From assembly GCA_963580455.1 (NCBI GenBank), contig OY756972.1, positions 12,105,001 through 12,169,000 on the forward strand: DNA of 64,000 bases, in the 5' to 3' direction. The stretch's first letter is position 1. Each line of letters opens with the position of its first letter. Shown here in pieces: positions 36,086 through 49,600 of the stretch. The notes under the pieces are model-generated. The model saw only the letters and a list, made by a program, of their open reading frames with translations, made no database searches and was not told the origin of the DNA. The DNA comes from Euonymus europaeus. Taxonomy: Eukaryota; Streptophyta; Magnoliopsida; Celastrales; Celastraceae. Both the position numbers and the translations under genes were made by a program.

Positions 36086-39000
36086 GTTGCTCGGCGTACA
36101 ATTTTTATTGTTCTTATATTTCAAATTTTACGAGTATAAGCTTCATAGATTATTTCGGTGCCAAAACACCAACTTTCTATGAAAAATGGACAAAATCGTT
36201 AAAAGCTCCTCCATAGAAAGAGTTGAGCAACTTCGGACCATCAAAGTTGCTCGGCGTACAATTTTTATTGTTCTTATATGTCAAATTTTAAGAGTATAAG
36301 CTTCCAAGATTATTTCGATGCCAAAACACCAACTTTTAAGACAAATGGACAAAACCGTTAAAAGCTCATCCATAGAGAGAGTTGAGCAACATCGGACCAT
36401 CAAAGTTGCTCGGCGTACAATTTTTATTGTTCTTATATTTCAAATTTTACGAGTATAAGCTTTATAGATTATTTCGATGCCAAAACACCAACTTTCTATG
36501 AAAAATGGACAAAATCGTTAGAAGCTCCTCCATAGAAAGAGTTGAGCAACTTCGGACCATCAAAGTTGCTCGGCGTACAATTTTTATTGTTCTTATATGT
36601 CAAATTTTAAGAGTATAGGCTTCCTAGATTATTTCGATGCCAAAACACCAACTTTTATGACAAATGGACAAAACCGTTAAAAGCTCATCCATAGAGAGAG
36701 TTGAGCAACATCGGACCATCAAAGTTGCTAATGTACACTTTTTACTGTTCTTATATGTCAAATTTTATGAGTATAAGCTTCCTAGATTATTTCGATGCCA
36801 AAACACCAACTTTCTATGACAAATGGACAAAACCGTTAAAAGCTCCTCCAACGAGAGAGTTGAGCAACTTCGGACCATCAAAGTTGCTCGGCGTACAATT
36901 TTTATTGTTCTTATATTTCAAATTTTACGAGTATAAGCTTCATAGATTATTTCGGTGCCAAAACACCAACTTTCTATGAAAAATGGACAAAATCGTTAAA
37001 AGCTCCTCCATAGAAAGAGTTGAGCAACTTCGGACCATCAAAGTTGCTCGGCGTACAATTTTTATTGTTCTTATATGTCAAATTTTAAGAGTATAAGCTT
37101 CCAAGATTATTTCGATGCCAAAACACCAACTTTTAAGACAAATGGACAAAACCGTTAAAAGCTCATCCATAGAGAGAGTTGAGCAACATCGGACCATCAA
37201 AGTTGCTCGGTGTACAATTTTTATTGTTCTCATATGTCAAATTTTACGAGTATAAACTTCATGGATTATTTCGATGCCAAAACACCAACTTTCTATGACA
37301 AATGGACAAAACCGTTAAAAGCTCCTCCATAGAGAGAGTTGAGCAACTTCGGACCATCAACGTTTCTCGATGTACACTTTTTATTGTTCTTCTACGTAAA
37401 ATTTTATTAATACAAGCTTCCAAGATTATTTCGATTCCAACACACCAACTTTCTATGACAAATGGACAAAACCGTTAAAAGCTCCTCCATAGAGAGAGTT
37501 GAGCAACTTCAGACCATCAACGTTTCTCGATGTACACTTTTTATTGTTCTTATATGTCAAATTTTATGAGTATAAGCTTGCTAGATTATTTCGATGCCAA
37601 AACACCAACTTTCTATGACAAATGGACAAAACCGTTAAAAGCTCCTCCAAAGACAGAGTTGAGCAACTTCGTACCATCAAAGTTGCTCGGCGTACAATTT
37701 TTATTGTTCTTATATTTCAAATTTTACGAGTATAAGCTTCATAGATTATTTCGATGCCAAAACACCAACTTTCTATGAAAAATGGACAAAATCGTTAAAA
37801 GCTCCTCCATAGAAAGAGTTGAGCAACTTCGGACCATCAAAGTTGCTCGGCGTACAATTTTTATTGTTCTTATATGTCAAATTATACGAGTATAAGCTTC
37901 CTTGATTATTTCGGTTCCAAAACACCAACTTTCTATGGCAAATGGACAAAACCGTTAAAAGCTCATCCATAGAGAGAGTTGAACAACTTCGGACCATCAA
38001 AGTTGCTCGGTGTACAATTTTTATTGTTCTTATATGTCAAATTTTAAGAGTATAAGCTTCCTAGATTATTTCGTTGCCAAAACACCAACTTTCTATGACA
38101 AATGGACAAAACCGTTAAAAGCTCCTCCACAGAGAGAGTTGAGCAACTTCGGACAATCAAAGTTCCTCTATGTACACTTTTTATTGTTCTTCTACGTAAA
38201 ATTTTATTAATACAAGCTACCAAGATTATTTCGATTCCAACACACCAACTTTCTATGACATATGGATAAAACCGTTAAAAGCTCATCCATAGAGAGAGTT
38301 GAGCAACATCGGACCATCAAAGTTGCTCGGTGTACAATTTTTATTGTTCTTATATGTCAAATTTTACGAGTATAAGCTTCATAGATTATTTCGATGCCAA
38401 AACACCAACTTTCTATGACAAATGGACAAAACCGTTAAAAGCACCTCCATAGAGAGAGTTGAGCAACTTCGGACCATCAAATTTGCTCGGTGTACAATTG
38501 TTATTGTTCTTATATGTCAAATTTTACGAGTATAAACTTCATGGATTATTTCGATGCCAAAACACCAACTTTCTATGACAAATGGACAAAACCGTTAAAA
38601 GCTCCTTCATAGAGAGAGTTGAGCAACTTCGGACCATCAACGTTTCTCGATGTACACTTTTTATTGTTCTTCTACGTAAAATTTTATTAATACAAGCTTC
38701 CAAGATTATTTCGATTCCAACACACCAACTTTCTATAACATATGGATAAAACCGTTAAAAGCTCCTCCATAGAGAGAGTTGAGCAACTTCGGACCATCAA
38801 CGTTTCTCGATGTACACTTTTTATTGTTCTTCTACGTAAAATTTTATTAATACAAGCTTCCAAGATTATTTCGATTCCAACACACCAACTTTCTATGACA
38901 TATGGATAAAACCGTTAAAAGCTCATCCATAGAGAGAGTTGATCAACATCGGACCATCAAAGTTGCTCGGTGTACAATTTTTATTGTTCTTATATGTCAA

Positions 39001-42000
39001 ATTTTACGAGTATAAACTTCATAGATTATTTCGATGCCAAAACACCAACTTTCTATGACAAATGGACAAAACCGTTAAAAGCTCCTCCAAAGAGAGAGTT
39101 GAGCAACTTCGTACCATCAAAGTTGCTCGGCGTACAATTTTTATTGTTCTTATATTTCAAATTTTACGAGTATAAGCTTCCTTGATTATTTCGGTTCCAA
39201 AACACAAACTTTCTATGGCAAATGGACAAAACCGTTAAAAGCTCATCCATAGAGAGAGTTGAACAACTTCGGACCATCAAAGTTGCTCGGTGTACAATTT
39301 TTATTGTTCTTATATGTCAAATTTTAAGAGTATAAGCTTCCTAGATTATTTCGTTGCCAAAACACCAATTTTCTATGACAAATGGACAAAACCGTTAAAA
39401 GCTCTTCCATAGAGAGAGTTGAGCAACTTCGGACAATCAAAGTTCCTCTATGTACACTTTTTATTGTTCTTCTACGTAAAATTTTATTAATACAAGCTTC
39501 CAAGATTATTTCGATTCCAACACACCAACTTTCTATAACATATGGATAAAACCGTTAAAAGCTCCTCCATAGAAAGAGTTGAGCAACTTCGGACCATCAA
39601 AGTTGCTCGGCGTACAATTTTTATTGTTCTTATATGTCAAATTTTAAGAGTATAAGCTTCCAAGATTATTTCGATGCCAAAACACCAACTTTTAAGACAA
39701 ATGGACAAAACCGTTAAAAGCTCATCCATAGAGAGAGTTGAGCAACATCGGACCATCAAAGTTGCTCGGTGTACAATTTTTATTGTTCTCATATGTCAAA
39801 TTTTACGAGTATAAACTTCATGGATTATTTCGATGCCAAAACACCAACTTTCTATGACAAATGGACAAAACCGTTAAAAGCTCCTCCATAGAGAGAGTTG
39901 AGCAACTTCGGACCATCAAAGTTGCTCGGCGTACAATTTTTATTGTTCTTATATTTCAAATTTTACGAGTATAAGCTTCATAGATTATTTCGGTGCCAAA
40001 ACACCAACTTTCTATGAAAAATGGACAAAATCGTTAAAAGCTCCTCCATAGAAAGAGTTGAGCAACTTCGGACCATCAAAGTTGCTCGGCGTACAATTTT
40101 TATTGTTCTTATATGTCAAATTTTAAGAGTATAAGCTTCCAAGATTATTTCGATGCCAAAACACCAACTTTTAAGACAAATGGACAAAACCGTTAAAAGC
40201 TCATCCATAGAGAGAGTTGAGCAACATCGGACCATCAAAGTTGCTCGGCGTACAATTTTTATTGTTCTTATATTTCAAATTTTACGAGTATAAGCTTTAT
40301 AGATTATTTCGATGCCAAAACACCAACTTTCTATGAAAAATGGACAAAATCGTTAGAAGCTCCTCCATAGAAAGAGTTGAGCAACTTCGGACCATCAAAG
40401 TTGCTCGGCGTACAATTTTTATTGTTCTTATATGTCAAATTTTAAGAGTATAGGCTTCCTAGATTATTTCGATGCCAAAACACCAACTTTTATGACAAAT
40501 GGACAAAACCGTTAAAAGCTCATACATAGAGAGAGTTGAGCAACATCGGACCATCAAAGTTGCTAATGTACACTTTTTACTGTTCTTATATGTCAAATTT
40601 TATGAGTATAAGCTTCCTAGATTATTTCGATGCCAAAACACCAACTTTCTATGACAAATGGACAAAACCGTTAAAAGCTCCTCCAACGAGAGAGTTGAGC
40701 AACTTCGGACCATCAAAGTTGCTCGGCGTACAATTTTTATTGTTCTTATATTTCAAATTTTACGAGTATAAGCTTCATAGATTATTTCGGTGCCAAAACA
40801 CCAACTTTCTATGAAAAATGGACAAAATCGTTAAAAGCTCCTCCATAGAAAGAGTTGAGCAACTTCGGACCATCAAAGTTGCTCGGCGTACAATTTTTAT
40901 TGTTCTTATATGTCAAATTTTAAGAGTATAAGCTTCCAAGATTATTTCGATGCCAAAACACCAACTTTTAAGACAAATGGACAAAACCGTTAAAAGCTCA
41001 TCCATAGAGAGAGTTGAGCAACATCGGACCATCAAAGTTGCTCGGTGTACAATTTTTATTGTTCTCATATGTCAAATTTTACGAGTATAAACTTCATGGA
41101 TTATTTCGATGCCAAAACACCAACTTTCTATGACAAATGGACAAAACCGTTAAAAGCTCCTCCATAGAGAGAGTTGAGCAACTTCGGACCATCAACGTTT
41201 CTCGATGTACACTTTTTATTGTTCTTCTACGTAAAATTTTATTAATACAAGCTTCCAAGATTATTTCGATTCCAACACACCAACTTTCTATGACAAATGG
41301 ACAAAACCGTTAAAAGCTCCTCCATAGAGAGAGTTGAGCAACTTCAGACCATCAACGTTTCTCGATGTACACTTTTTATTGTTCTTATATGTCAAATTTT
41401 ATGAGTATAAGCTTGCTAGATTATTTCGATGCCAAAACACCAACTTTCTATGACAAATGGACAAAACCGTTAAAAGCTCCTCCAAAGACAGAGTTGAGCA
41501 ACTTCGTACCATCAAAGTTGCTCGGCGTACAATTTTTATTGTTCTTATATTTCAAATTTTACGAGTATAAGCTTCATAGATTATTTCGATGCCAAAACAC
41601 CAACTTTCTATGAAAAATGGACAAAATCGTTAAAAGCTCCTCCATAGAAAGAGTTGAGCAACTTCGGACCATCAAAGTTGCTCGGCGTACAATTTTTATT
41701 GTTCTTATATGTCAAATTATACGAGTATAAGCTTCCTTGATTATTTCGGTTCCAAAACACCAACTTTCTATGGCAAATGGACAAAACCGTTAAAAGCTCA
41801 TCCATAGAGAGAGTTGAACAACTTCGGACCATCAAAGTTGCTCGGTGTACAATTTTTATTGTTCTTATATGTCAAATTTTAAGAGTATAAGCTTCCTAGA
41901 TTATTTCGTTGCCAAAACACCAACTTTCTATGACAAATGGACAAAACCGTTAAAAGCTCCTCCACAGAGAGAGTTGAGCAACTTCGGACAATCAAAGTTC

Positions 42001-43399
42001 CTCTATGTACACTTTTTATTGTTCTTCTACGTAAAATTTTATTAATACAAGCTACCAAGATTATTTCGATTCCAACACACCAACTTTCTATGACATATGG
42101 ATAAAACCGTTAAAAGCTCATCCATAGAGAGAGTTGAGCAACATCGGACCATCAAAGTTGCTCGGTGTACAATTTTTATTGTTCTTATATGTCAAATTTT
42201 ACGAGTATAAGCTTCATAGATTATTTCGATGCCAAAACACCAACTTTCTATGACAAATGGACAAAACCGTTAAAAGCACCTCCATAGAGAGAGTTGAGCA
42301 ACTTCGGACCATCAAATTTGCTCGGTGTACAATTGTTATTGTTCTTATATGTCAAATTTTACGAGTATAAACTTCATGGATTATTTCGATGCCAAAACAC
42401 CAACTTTCTATGACAAATGGACAAAACCGTTAAAAGCTCCTTCATAGAGAGAGTTGAGCAACTTCGGACCATCAACGTTTCTCGATGTACACTTTTTATT
42501 GTTCTTCTACGTAAAATTTTATTAATACAAGCTTCCAAGATTATTTCGATTCCAACACACCAACTTTCTATAACATATGGATAAAACCGTTAAAAGCTCC
42601 TCCATAGAGAGAGTTGAGCAACTTCGGACCATCAACGTTTCTCGATGTACACTTTTTATTGTTCTTCTACGTAAAATTTTATTAATACAAGCTTCCAAGA
42701 TTATTTCGATTCCAACACACCAACTTTCTATGACATATGGATAAAACCGTTAAAAGCTCATCCATAGAGAGAGTTGATCAACATCGGACCATCAAAGTTG
42801 CTCGGTATACAATTTTTATTGTTCTTATATGTCAAATTTTACGAGTATAAACTTCATAGATTATTTCGATGCCAAAACACCAACTTTCTATGACAAATGG
42901 ACAAAACCGTTAAAAGCTCCTCCAAAGAGAGAGTTGAGCAACTTCGTACCATCAAAGTTGCTCGGCGTACAATTTTTATTGTTCTTATATTTCAAATTTT
43001 ACGAGTATAAGCTTCCTTGATTATTTCGGTTCCAAAACACAAACTTTCTATGGCAAATGGACAAAACCGTTAAAAGCTCATCCATAGAGAGAGTTGAACA
43101 ACTTCGGACCATCAAAGTTGCTCGGTGTACAATTTTTATTGTTCTTATATGTCAAATTTTAAGAGTATAAGCTTCCTAGATTATTTCGTTGCCAAAACAC
43201 CAATTTTCTATGACAAATGGACAAAACCGTTAAAAGCTCTTCCATAGAGAGAGTTGAGCAACTTCGGACAATCAAAGTTCCTCTATGTACACTTTTTATT
43301 GTTCTTCTACGTAAAATTTTATTAATACAAGCTTCCAAGATTATTTCGATTCCAACACACCAACTTTCTATAACATATGGATAAAACCGTTAAAAGCTC
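35718..43399 (+). repeat. 3835-bp tandem duplication (24-mer), near-identical copies
   Basis: Copy 1 is 35718-39552 and copy 2 is 39553-43387, with about 12 bp of a third start. Reading both through I noticed only two differences: C at 36689 against A at 40524, and G at 38972 against A at 42807. Both share private marks such as GTTGCTAATGTAC (36725, 40560), TGTACAATTGTTATTG, ACAAGCTACCAAG and CTATAACATATGG. The left junction joins a CTATAACATATGG monomer to a CTCCATAGAAAG monomer. Confidence 0.92.
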
Positions 43400-45670
43400 A
43401 TCCATAGAGAGAGTTGAGCAACATCGGACCATCAAAGTTGCTCGGTGTACAATTTTTATTGTTCTTATATGTCAAATTTTACGAGTATGAGCTTCCTAGA
43501 TTATTTCGATGCCAAAACACCAACTTTCTGTGACAAATGGAGAAACCGGTTAAAAGCTCCTCCATAGAGAGAGTTAAGCAACTTCGGACCATCAACGTTT
43601 CTCGATATACACTTTTTATTGTTCTTATATGTCAAATTTTACGAGTATAAGCTTTCTAGATTATTTCGATGCCAAAACACTAACTTTCTATGACAAATGG
43701 AGAAAACCGTTAAAAGCTCCTCCATAGAGAGAGTTAAGCAACTTCGGACCATCAACGTTTCCCGATGTACACTTTTTATTGTTCTTATATGTCAAATTTT
43801 ACGAGTATGAGCTTCCTAGATTATTTCGATGCCAAAACAACAACTTTTATGACAAATGGACTAAACCGTTAAAAGCTCCTCCATAGAGAGAGTTGAGCAA
43901 CTTCGGACCTTCAACGTTTATCGATGTACACTTTTTATTGTTCTTCTACGTAAAATTTTATTAATACAAGCTTCCAAGATTATTTCGATTCCAAAACACC
44001 AACTTTCTACGACAAATGGAGAAAACCGTTAAAAGCTCATCCATAGAGAGAGTTGAGCAACATCGGACCATCAAAGTTGCTCGGTGTACAATTTTTATTT
44101 TTCTTATATGTCAAATTTTACGAGTATGAGCTTCCTAGATTATTTCGATGCCAAAACACCAACTTTCTATGACAAATGGAGAAAACGGTTAAAAGCTCCT
44201 CCATACAGAGAGTTAAGCAACTTCGGACCATCAACGTTTCTCGATGTACACTTTTTATAGTTCTTATATGTCAAATTTTACGAGTATAAGCTTCATAGAT
44301 TATTTCGATGCCAAAACACCAACTTTTATGACAAATGGACAAAACCGTTAAAAGCTCATCCATAGAGAGAGTTGAGCAACTTCGGACCATCAAAGGTGCT
44401 CGGTGTATAAATTTTATTGTTCTTATTTGTCAAATTTTACGAGTATAAGCTTCCTAGATTATTTCGATGCCAAAACACCGACTTTCTATGACAAATGGAG
44501 AAAACCGTTAAAAGCTCCACCACAGAGAGAGTTAAGCAACTTCGGACCATCTACGTTTCACGATGTACACTTTTTATTGTTCTTATATGTCAAATTTTAT
44601 GAGTATAAGCTTCCTAGATTATTTCGATGCCAAAACACCAACTTTCTATGACAAATGGAAAAAACCGTTAAAAACTCCTCCAAAGAGAGAGTTGAGCAAC
44701 TTCGGACCTTCAAAGTTGCTCGGCGTACAATTTTTATTGTTCTTATATTTCAAATTTTACGAGTATAAGCTTTATAGATTATTTCGATGCCAAAACACCA
44801 ACTTTCTATGAAAAATGGACAAAATCGTTAGAAGCTCCTCCATAGAAAGAGTTGAGCAACTTCGGACCATCAAAGTTGCTCGGCGTACAATTTTTATTGT
44901 TCTTATATGTCAAATTTTAAGAGTATAAGCTTCCTAGATTATTTCGATGCCAAAACACCAACTTTTATGACAAATGGACAAAACCGTTAAAAGCTCATCC
45001 ATAGAGAGAGTTGAGCAACATCGGACCATCAAAGTTGCTCGATGTACACTTTTTACTGTTCTTATATGTCAAATTTTATGAGTATAAGCTTCCTAGATTA
45101 TTTCGATGCCAAAACACCAACTTTCTATGACAAATGGACAAAACCGTTAAAAGCTCCTCCAAAGAGAGAGTTGAGCAACTTCGGACCATCAAAGTTGCTC
45201 GGCGTACAATTTTTATTGTTCTTATATTTCAAATTTTACGAGTATAAGCTTCATAGATTATTTCGATGCCAAAACACCAACTTTCTATGAAAAATGGACA
45301 AAATCGTTAAAAGCTCCTCCATAGAAAGAGTTGAGCAACTTCGGACCATCAAAGTTGCTCGGCGTACAAGTTTTATTGTTCTTATATGTCAAATTTTAAG
45401 AGTATAAGCTTCCTAGATTATTTCGATGCCAAAACACCAACTTTTAAGACAAATGGACAAAACCGTTAAAAGCTCATCCATAGAGAGAGTTGAGCAACAT
45501 CGGACCATCAAAGTTGCTCGGTGTACAATTTTTATTGTTCTCATATGTCAAATTTGACGAGTATAAACTTCATGAATTATTTCGATGCCAAAACACCAAC
45601 TTTCTATGACAAATGGACAAAACCGTTAAAAGCTCCTCCATAGAGAGAGTTGAGCAACTTCGGACCATCA
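43400..45670 (+). repeat. Third copy of the 28097/33846 block, more diverged
   Basis: Aligns with about 33490-36080 minus the 319-bp dimer. Private changes are frequent: GGAGAAACCGG (43541), CTCGATATAC (43611), GGACTAAACC (43860), ATTTTTATTTTTC (44096), TTTATAGTTC (44256), ACACCGACTTTC (44477), GTTTCACGATG (44555), TGGAAAAAACC and GTACAAGTTTTATTG (45366). It carries more point changes than the neighbouring 3835-bp copies. Confidence 0.78.
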
Positions 45671-46387
45671 ACGTTTCTCGATGTACACTTTTTATTGTTC
45701 TTCTACGTAAAATTTTATTAATACAAGCTTCCAAGATTATTTCGATTCCAACAAACCAACTTTGTATGACATATGGATAAAACCGTTAAAAGCTCATCCA
45801 TAGAGAGAGTTCAGCAACATCGGACCATCAAAGTTGCTCGGTGTACAATTTTTATTGTTCTTATATGTCAAATTTTACGAGTATATGCTTCCTAGATTAT
45901 TTCGATGCCAAAACACTAACTTTCTATGACAAATGGACAAAACCGTTAAAAGCTCTTCCATAGAGAGAGTTAAGCAACTTCAGACCATCAACGTTTCTCG
46001 ATGTACACTTTTTATTGTTCTTATATGTCAAATTTTATGAGTATAAGCTTGCTAGATTATTTCGATGCCAAAAAACCAACTTTCTATGACAAATGGACAA
46101 AACCGTTAAAAGCTCCTCCAAAGAGAGAGTTGAGCAACTTCGTACCATCAAAGTTGCTCGGCGTACAATTTTTATTGTTCTTATATTTCAAATTTTACGA
46201 GTATAAGCTTCATAGATTATTTCGATGCCAAAACACCAACTTTCTATGAAAAATGGACAAAATCGTTAAAAGCTCCTCCATAGAAAGAGTTGAGCAACTT
46301 CGGACCATCAAAGTTGCTCGGCGTACAATTTTTATTGTTCTTATATGTCAAATTATACGAGTATAAGCTTCCTTGATTATTTCGGTT
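45670..46387 (+). repeat. Class C/B/A/E run resembling 30010-31080
   Basis: Order and marks match the 480-bp trimer region: a TTTGTATGACATATGG monomer, TATATGCTTCC, ACTTCAGACC class B, then GCTTGCTAG class A with CTTCGTACC and class E. Private changes include ACAAACCAAC (45751), GAGTTCAGC (45809), CTCTTCC (45954) and AAAAAACC (46072). Confidence 0.72.
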
Positions 46388-48968
46388 CCAAAACACCAAC
46401 TTTCTATGGCAAATGGACAAAACCGTTAAAAGCTCATCCATAGAGAGAGTTGAACAACTTCGGACCATCAAAGTTGCTCGGTGTACAATTTTTATTGTTC
46501 TTATATGTCAAATTTTAAGAGTATAAGCTTCCTAGATTATTTCGTTGCCAAAACACCAACTTTCTATGACAAATGGACAAAACCGTTAAAAGCTCCTCCA
46601 TAGAGAGAGTTGAGCAACTTCAGACAATCAAAGTTCCTCTATGTACACTTTTTATTGTTCTTCTACGTAAAATTTTATTAATACAAGCTTCCAAGATTAT
46701 TTCGATTCCAACACACCAACTTTCTATGACATATGGATAAAACCGTTAAAAGCTCATCCATAGAGAGAGTTGAGCAACATCGGACCATCAAAGTTGCTCG
46801 GTGTACAATTTTTATTGTTCTTATATGTCAAATTTTACGAGTATAAGCTTCATAGATTATTTCGATGCCAAAACACCAACTTTCTATGCCAAATGGACAA
46901 AACCGTTAAAAGCACCTCCATAGAGAGAGTTGAGCAACTTCGGACCATCAAATTTGCTCGGTGTACAATTTTTATTGTTCTTATATGTCAAATTTTACGA
47001 GTATAAACTTCATGGATTATTTCGATGCCAAAACACCAACTTTCTATGACAAATGGACAAAACCGTTAAAAGCTCCTCCATAGAGAGAGTTGAGCAACTT
47101 CGGACCATCAACGTTTCTCGATGTACACTTTTTATTGTTCTTCTACGTAAAATTTTATTAATACAAGCTTCCAAGATTATTTCGATTCCAACACACCAAC
47201 TTTGTATGACATATGGATAAAACCGTTAAAAGCCCATCCATAGAGAGAGTTGAGCAACATCGGACCATCAAAGTTGCTCGGTGTACAATTTTTATTGTTC
47301 TTATATGTCAAATTTTACGAGTATAAGCTTCCTAGATTATTTCGATGCCAAAACACTAACTTTCTATGACAAATGGACAAAACCGTTAAGAGCTCCTCCA
47401 TAGAGAGAGTTAACCAACTTCAGACCATCAACGTTTCTCGATGTACACTTTTTATTGTTCTTATATGTCAAATTTTATGAGTAGAAGCTTGCTAGATTTT
47501 TTCGATGCCAAAACACCAACTTTCTATGACAAATGGACAAAACCGTTAAAAGCTCATCCAAAGAGAGAGTTGAGCAACATCGGACCATCAAAGTTGCTCG
47601 GCGTACAATTTTTATTGTTCTTATATTTCAAATTTTACGAGTATAAGCTTCATAGATTATTTCGATGCCAAAACACCAACTTTCTATGGCAAATGGACAA
47701 AACCGTTAAAAGCTCATCCATAGAGAGAGTTGAACAACTTCGGACCATCAAAGTTGCTCGGTGTACAATTTTTATTGTTCTTATATGTCAAATTTTAAGA
47801 GTATAAGCTTCCTAGATTATTTCGTTGCCAAAACACCAACTTTCTATGACAAATGGACAAAACCGTTAAAAGCTCCTCCATAGAGAGAGTTGAGCAACTT
47901 CGGACAATCAAAGTTCCTCTATGTACACTTTTTATTGTTCTTCTACGTAAAATTTTATTAATACAAGCTTCCAAGATTATTTCGATTCCAACACACCAAC
48001 TTTCTATGACATATGGATAAAACCGTTAAAAGCTCATCCATAGAGAGAGTTGAGCAACATCGGACCATCAAAGTTGCTCGGTGTACAATTTTTATTGTTC
48101 TTATATGTCAAATTTTACGAGTATAAGCTTCATAGATTATTTCGATGCCAAAACACCAACTTTCTATGCCAAATGGACAAAACCGTTAAAAGCACCTCCA
48201 TAGAGAGAGTTGAGCAACTTCGGACCATCAAATTTGCTCGGTGTACAATTTTTATTGTTCTTATATGTCAAATTTTACGAGTATAAACTTCATGGATTAT
48301 TTCGATGCCAAAACACCAACTTTCTATGACAAATGGACAAAACCGTTAAAAGCTCCTCCATAGAGAGAGTTGAGCAACTTCGGACCATCAACGTTTCTCG
48401 ATGTACACTTTTTATTGTTCTTCTACGTAAAATTTTATTAATACAAGCTTCCAAGATTATTTCGATTCCAACACACCAACTTTGTATGACATATGGATAA
48501 AACCGTTAAAAGCCCATCCATAGAGAGAGTTGAGCAACATCGGACCATCAAAGTTGCTCGGTGTACAATTTTTATTGTTCTTATATGTCAAATTTTACGA
48601 GTATAAGCTTCCTAGATTATTTCGATGCCAAAACACTAACTTTCTATGACAAATGGACAAAACCGTTAAGAGCTCCTCCATAGAGAGAGTTAACCAACTT
48701 CAGACCATCAACGTTTCTCGATGTACACTTTTTATTGTTCTTATATGTCAAATTTTATGAGTAGAAGCTTGCTAGATTTTTTCGATGCCAAAACACCAAC
48801 TTTCTATGACAAATGGACAAAACCGTTAAAAGCTCATCCAAAGAGAGAGTTGAGCAACATCGGACCATCAAAGTTGCTCGGCGTACAATTTTTATTGTTC
48901 TTATATTTCAAATTTTACGAGTATAAGCTTCATAGATTATTTCGATGCCAAAACACCAACTTTCTATG
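46388..48968 (+). repeat. 1280-bp tandem duplication (8-mer), near-identical copies
   Basis: Copy 1 is 46388-47667, copy 2 is 47668-48947, with 21 bp of further match. The only difference I noticed is A at 46622 against G at 47902. Shared private marks are TATGCCAAATGG, CCGTTAAAAGCCC, CCGTTAAGAGC, GTTAACCAAC, GAGTAGAAGC and AGATTTTTTCG. A 121-codon open frame at 47441-47806 comes from two adjoining monomers and is not a gene. Confidence 0.92.
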
Positions 48969-49600
48969 ACAAATGGACAAAACCGTTAAAAGCACCTCCA
49001 TAGAGAGAGTTGAGCAACTTCGGACCATCAAAGTTGCTTAGTGTACACTTTTTATTGTTCTTATATGTCAAATTTTATGAGTATAAGCTTCATAGATTAT
49101 TTCGATGCCAAAACACCAACTTTTATGACAAATGGACAAAACCGTTAAAAGCTCCTCCATAGAGAGAGTTAAGCAACTTCGGACCATCAACGTTTCTCAA
49201 TGTACACTTTTTATTGTTCTTATATGTCAAATTTTATGATTATTTCGATGCCAAAACACCAACTTTTATGACAAATGGACAAAACCGTTAAAAGCTCCTC
49301 CATAGAGAGAGTTGAGCAACTTCGGACCATCAAATTTGCTCGGTGTACAATTTTTATTGTTCTTATATGTCAAATTTTAAGAGTATAAGCGTCCTAGATT
49401 TTTTCGATGCCAAAACACCAACTTTCTATGGCAAATGGAGAAAACCGTTAAAAGCTCCTCCATAGAGAGAGTTAGGCAACTTCGGACCATCAACGTTTCT
49501 CGATGTACACTTTTTATTGTTCTTATATGTCAAATTTTATGAGTATAACTTCATAGATTATTTCGATGCCCAAACACCAACTTTTATGACAAATGGACAA
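48969..49600 (+). repeat. Irregular monomers, including one with a 16-bp deletion
   Basis: At 49239/49240 the text runs TTTTATGATTATTTCGATG. The 16 bp that should hold the HindIII site are missing, between GA direct repeats. Other unusual forms are GTTGCTTAGTGTAC (49032), TTTCTCAATG (49193), AAGCGTCCTAG (49387), GTTAGGCAAC (49470), GTATAACTTCATAG (1-bp loss, 49542) and GATGCCCAAACACC (49565). Much of this recurs at the window's right end, 63300-64000. Confidence 0.8.

Noticed and set aside
47441..47806. 121-codon open frame, the longest in the window, plus many recurring plus-strand frames of 60-98 codons
   Set aside because: These are satellite sequence read across one or two monomers. The same strings recur wherever the same monomer order recurs, and they end when the next monomer shifts frame. 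No independent sign of coding was seen.
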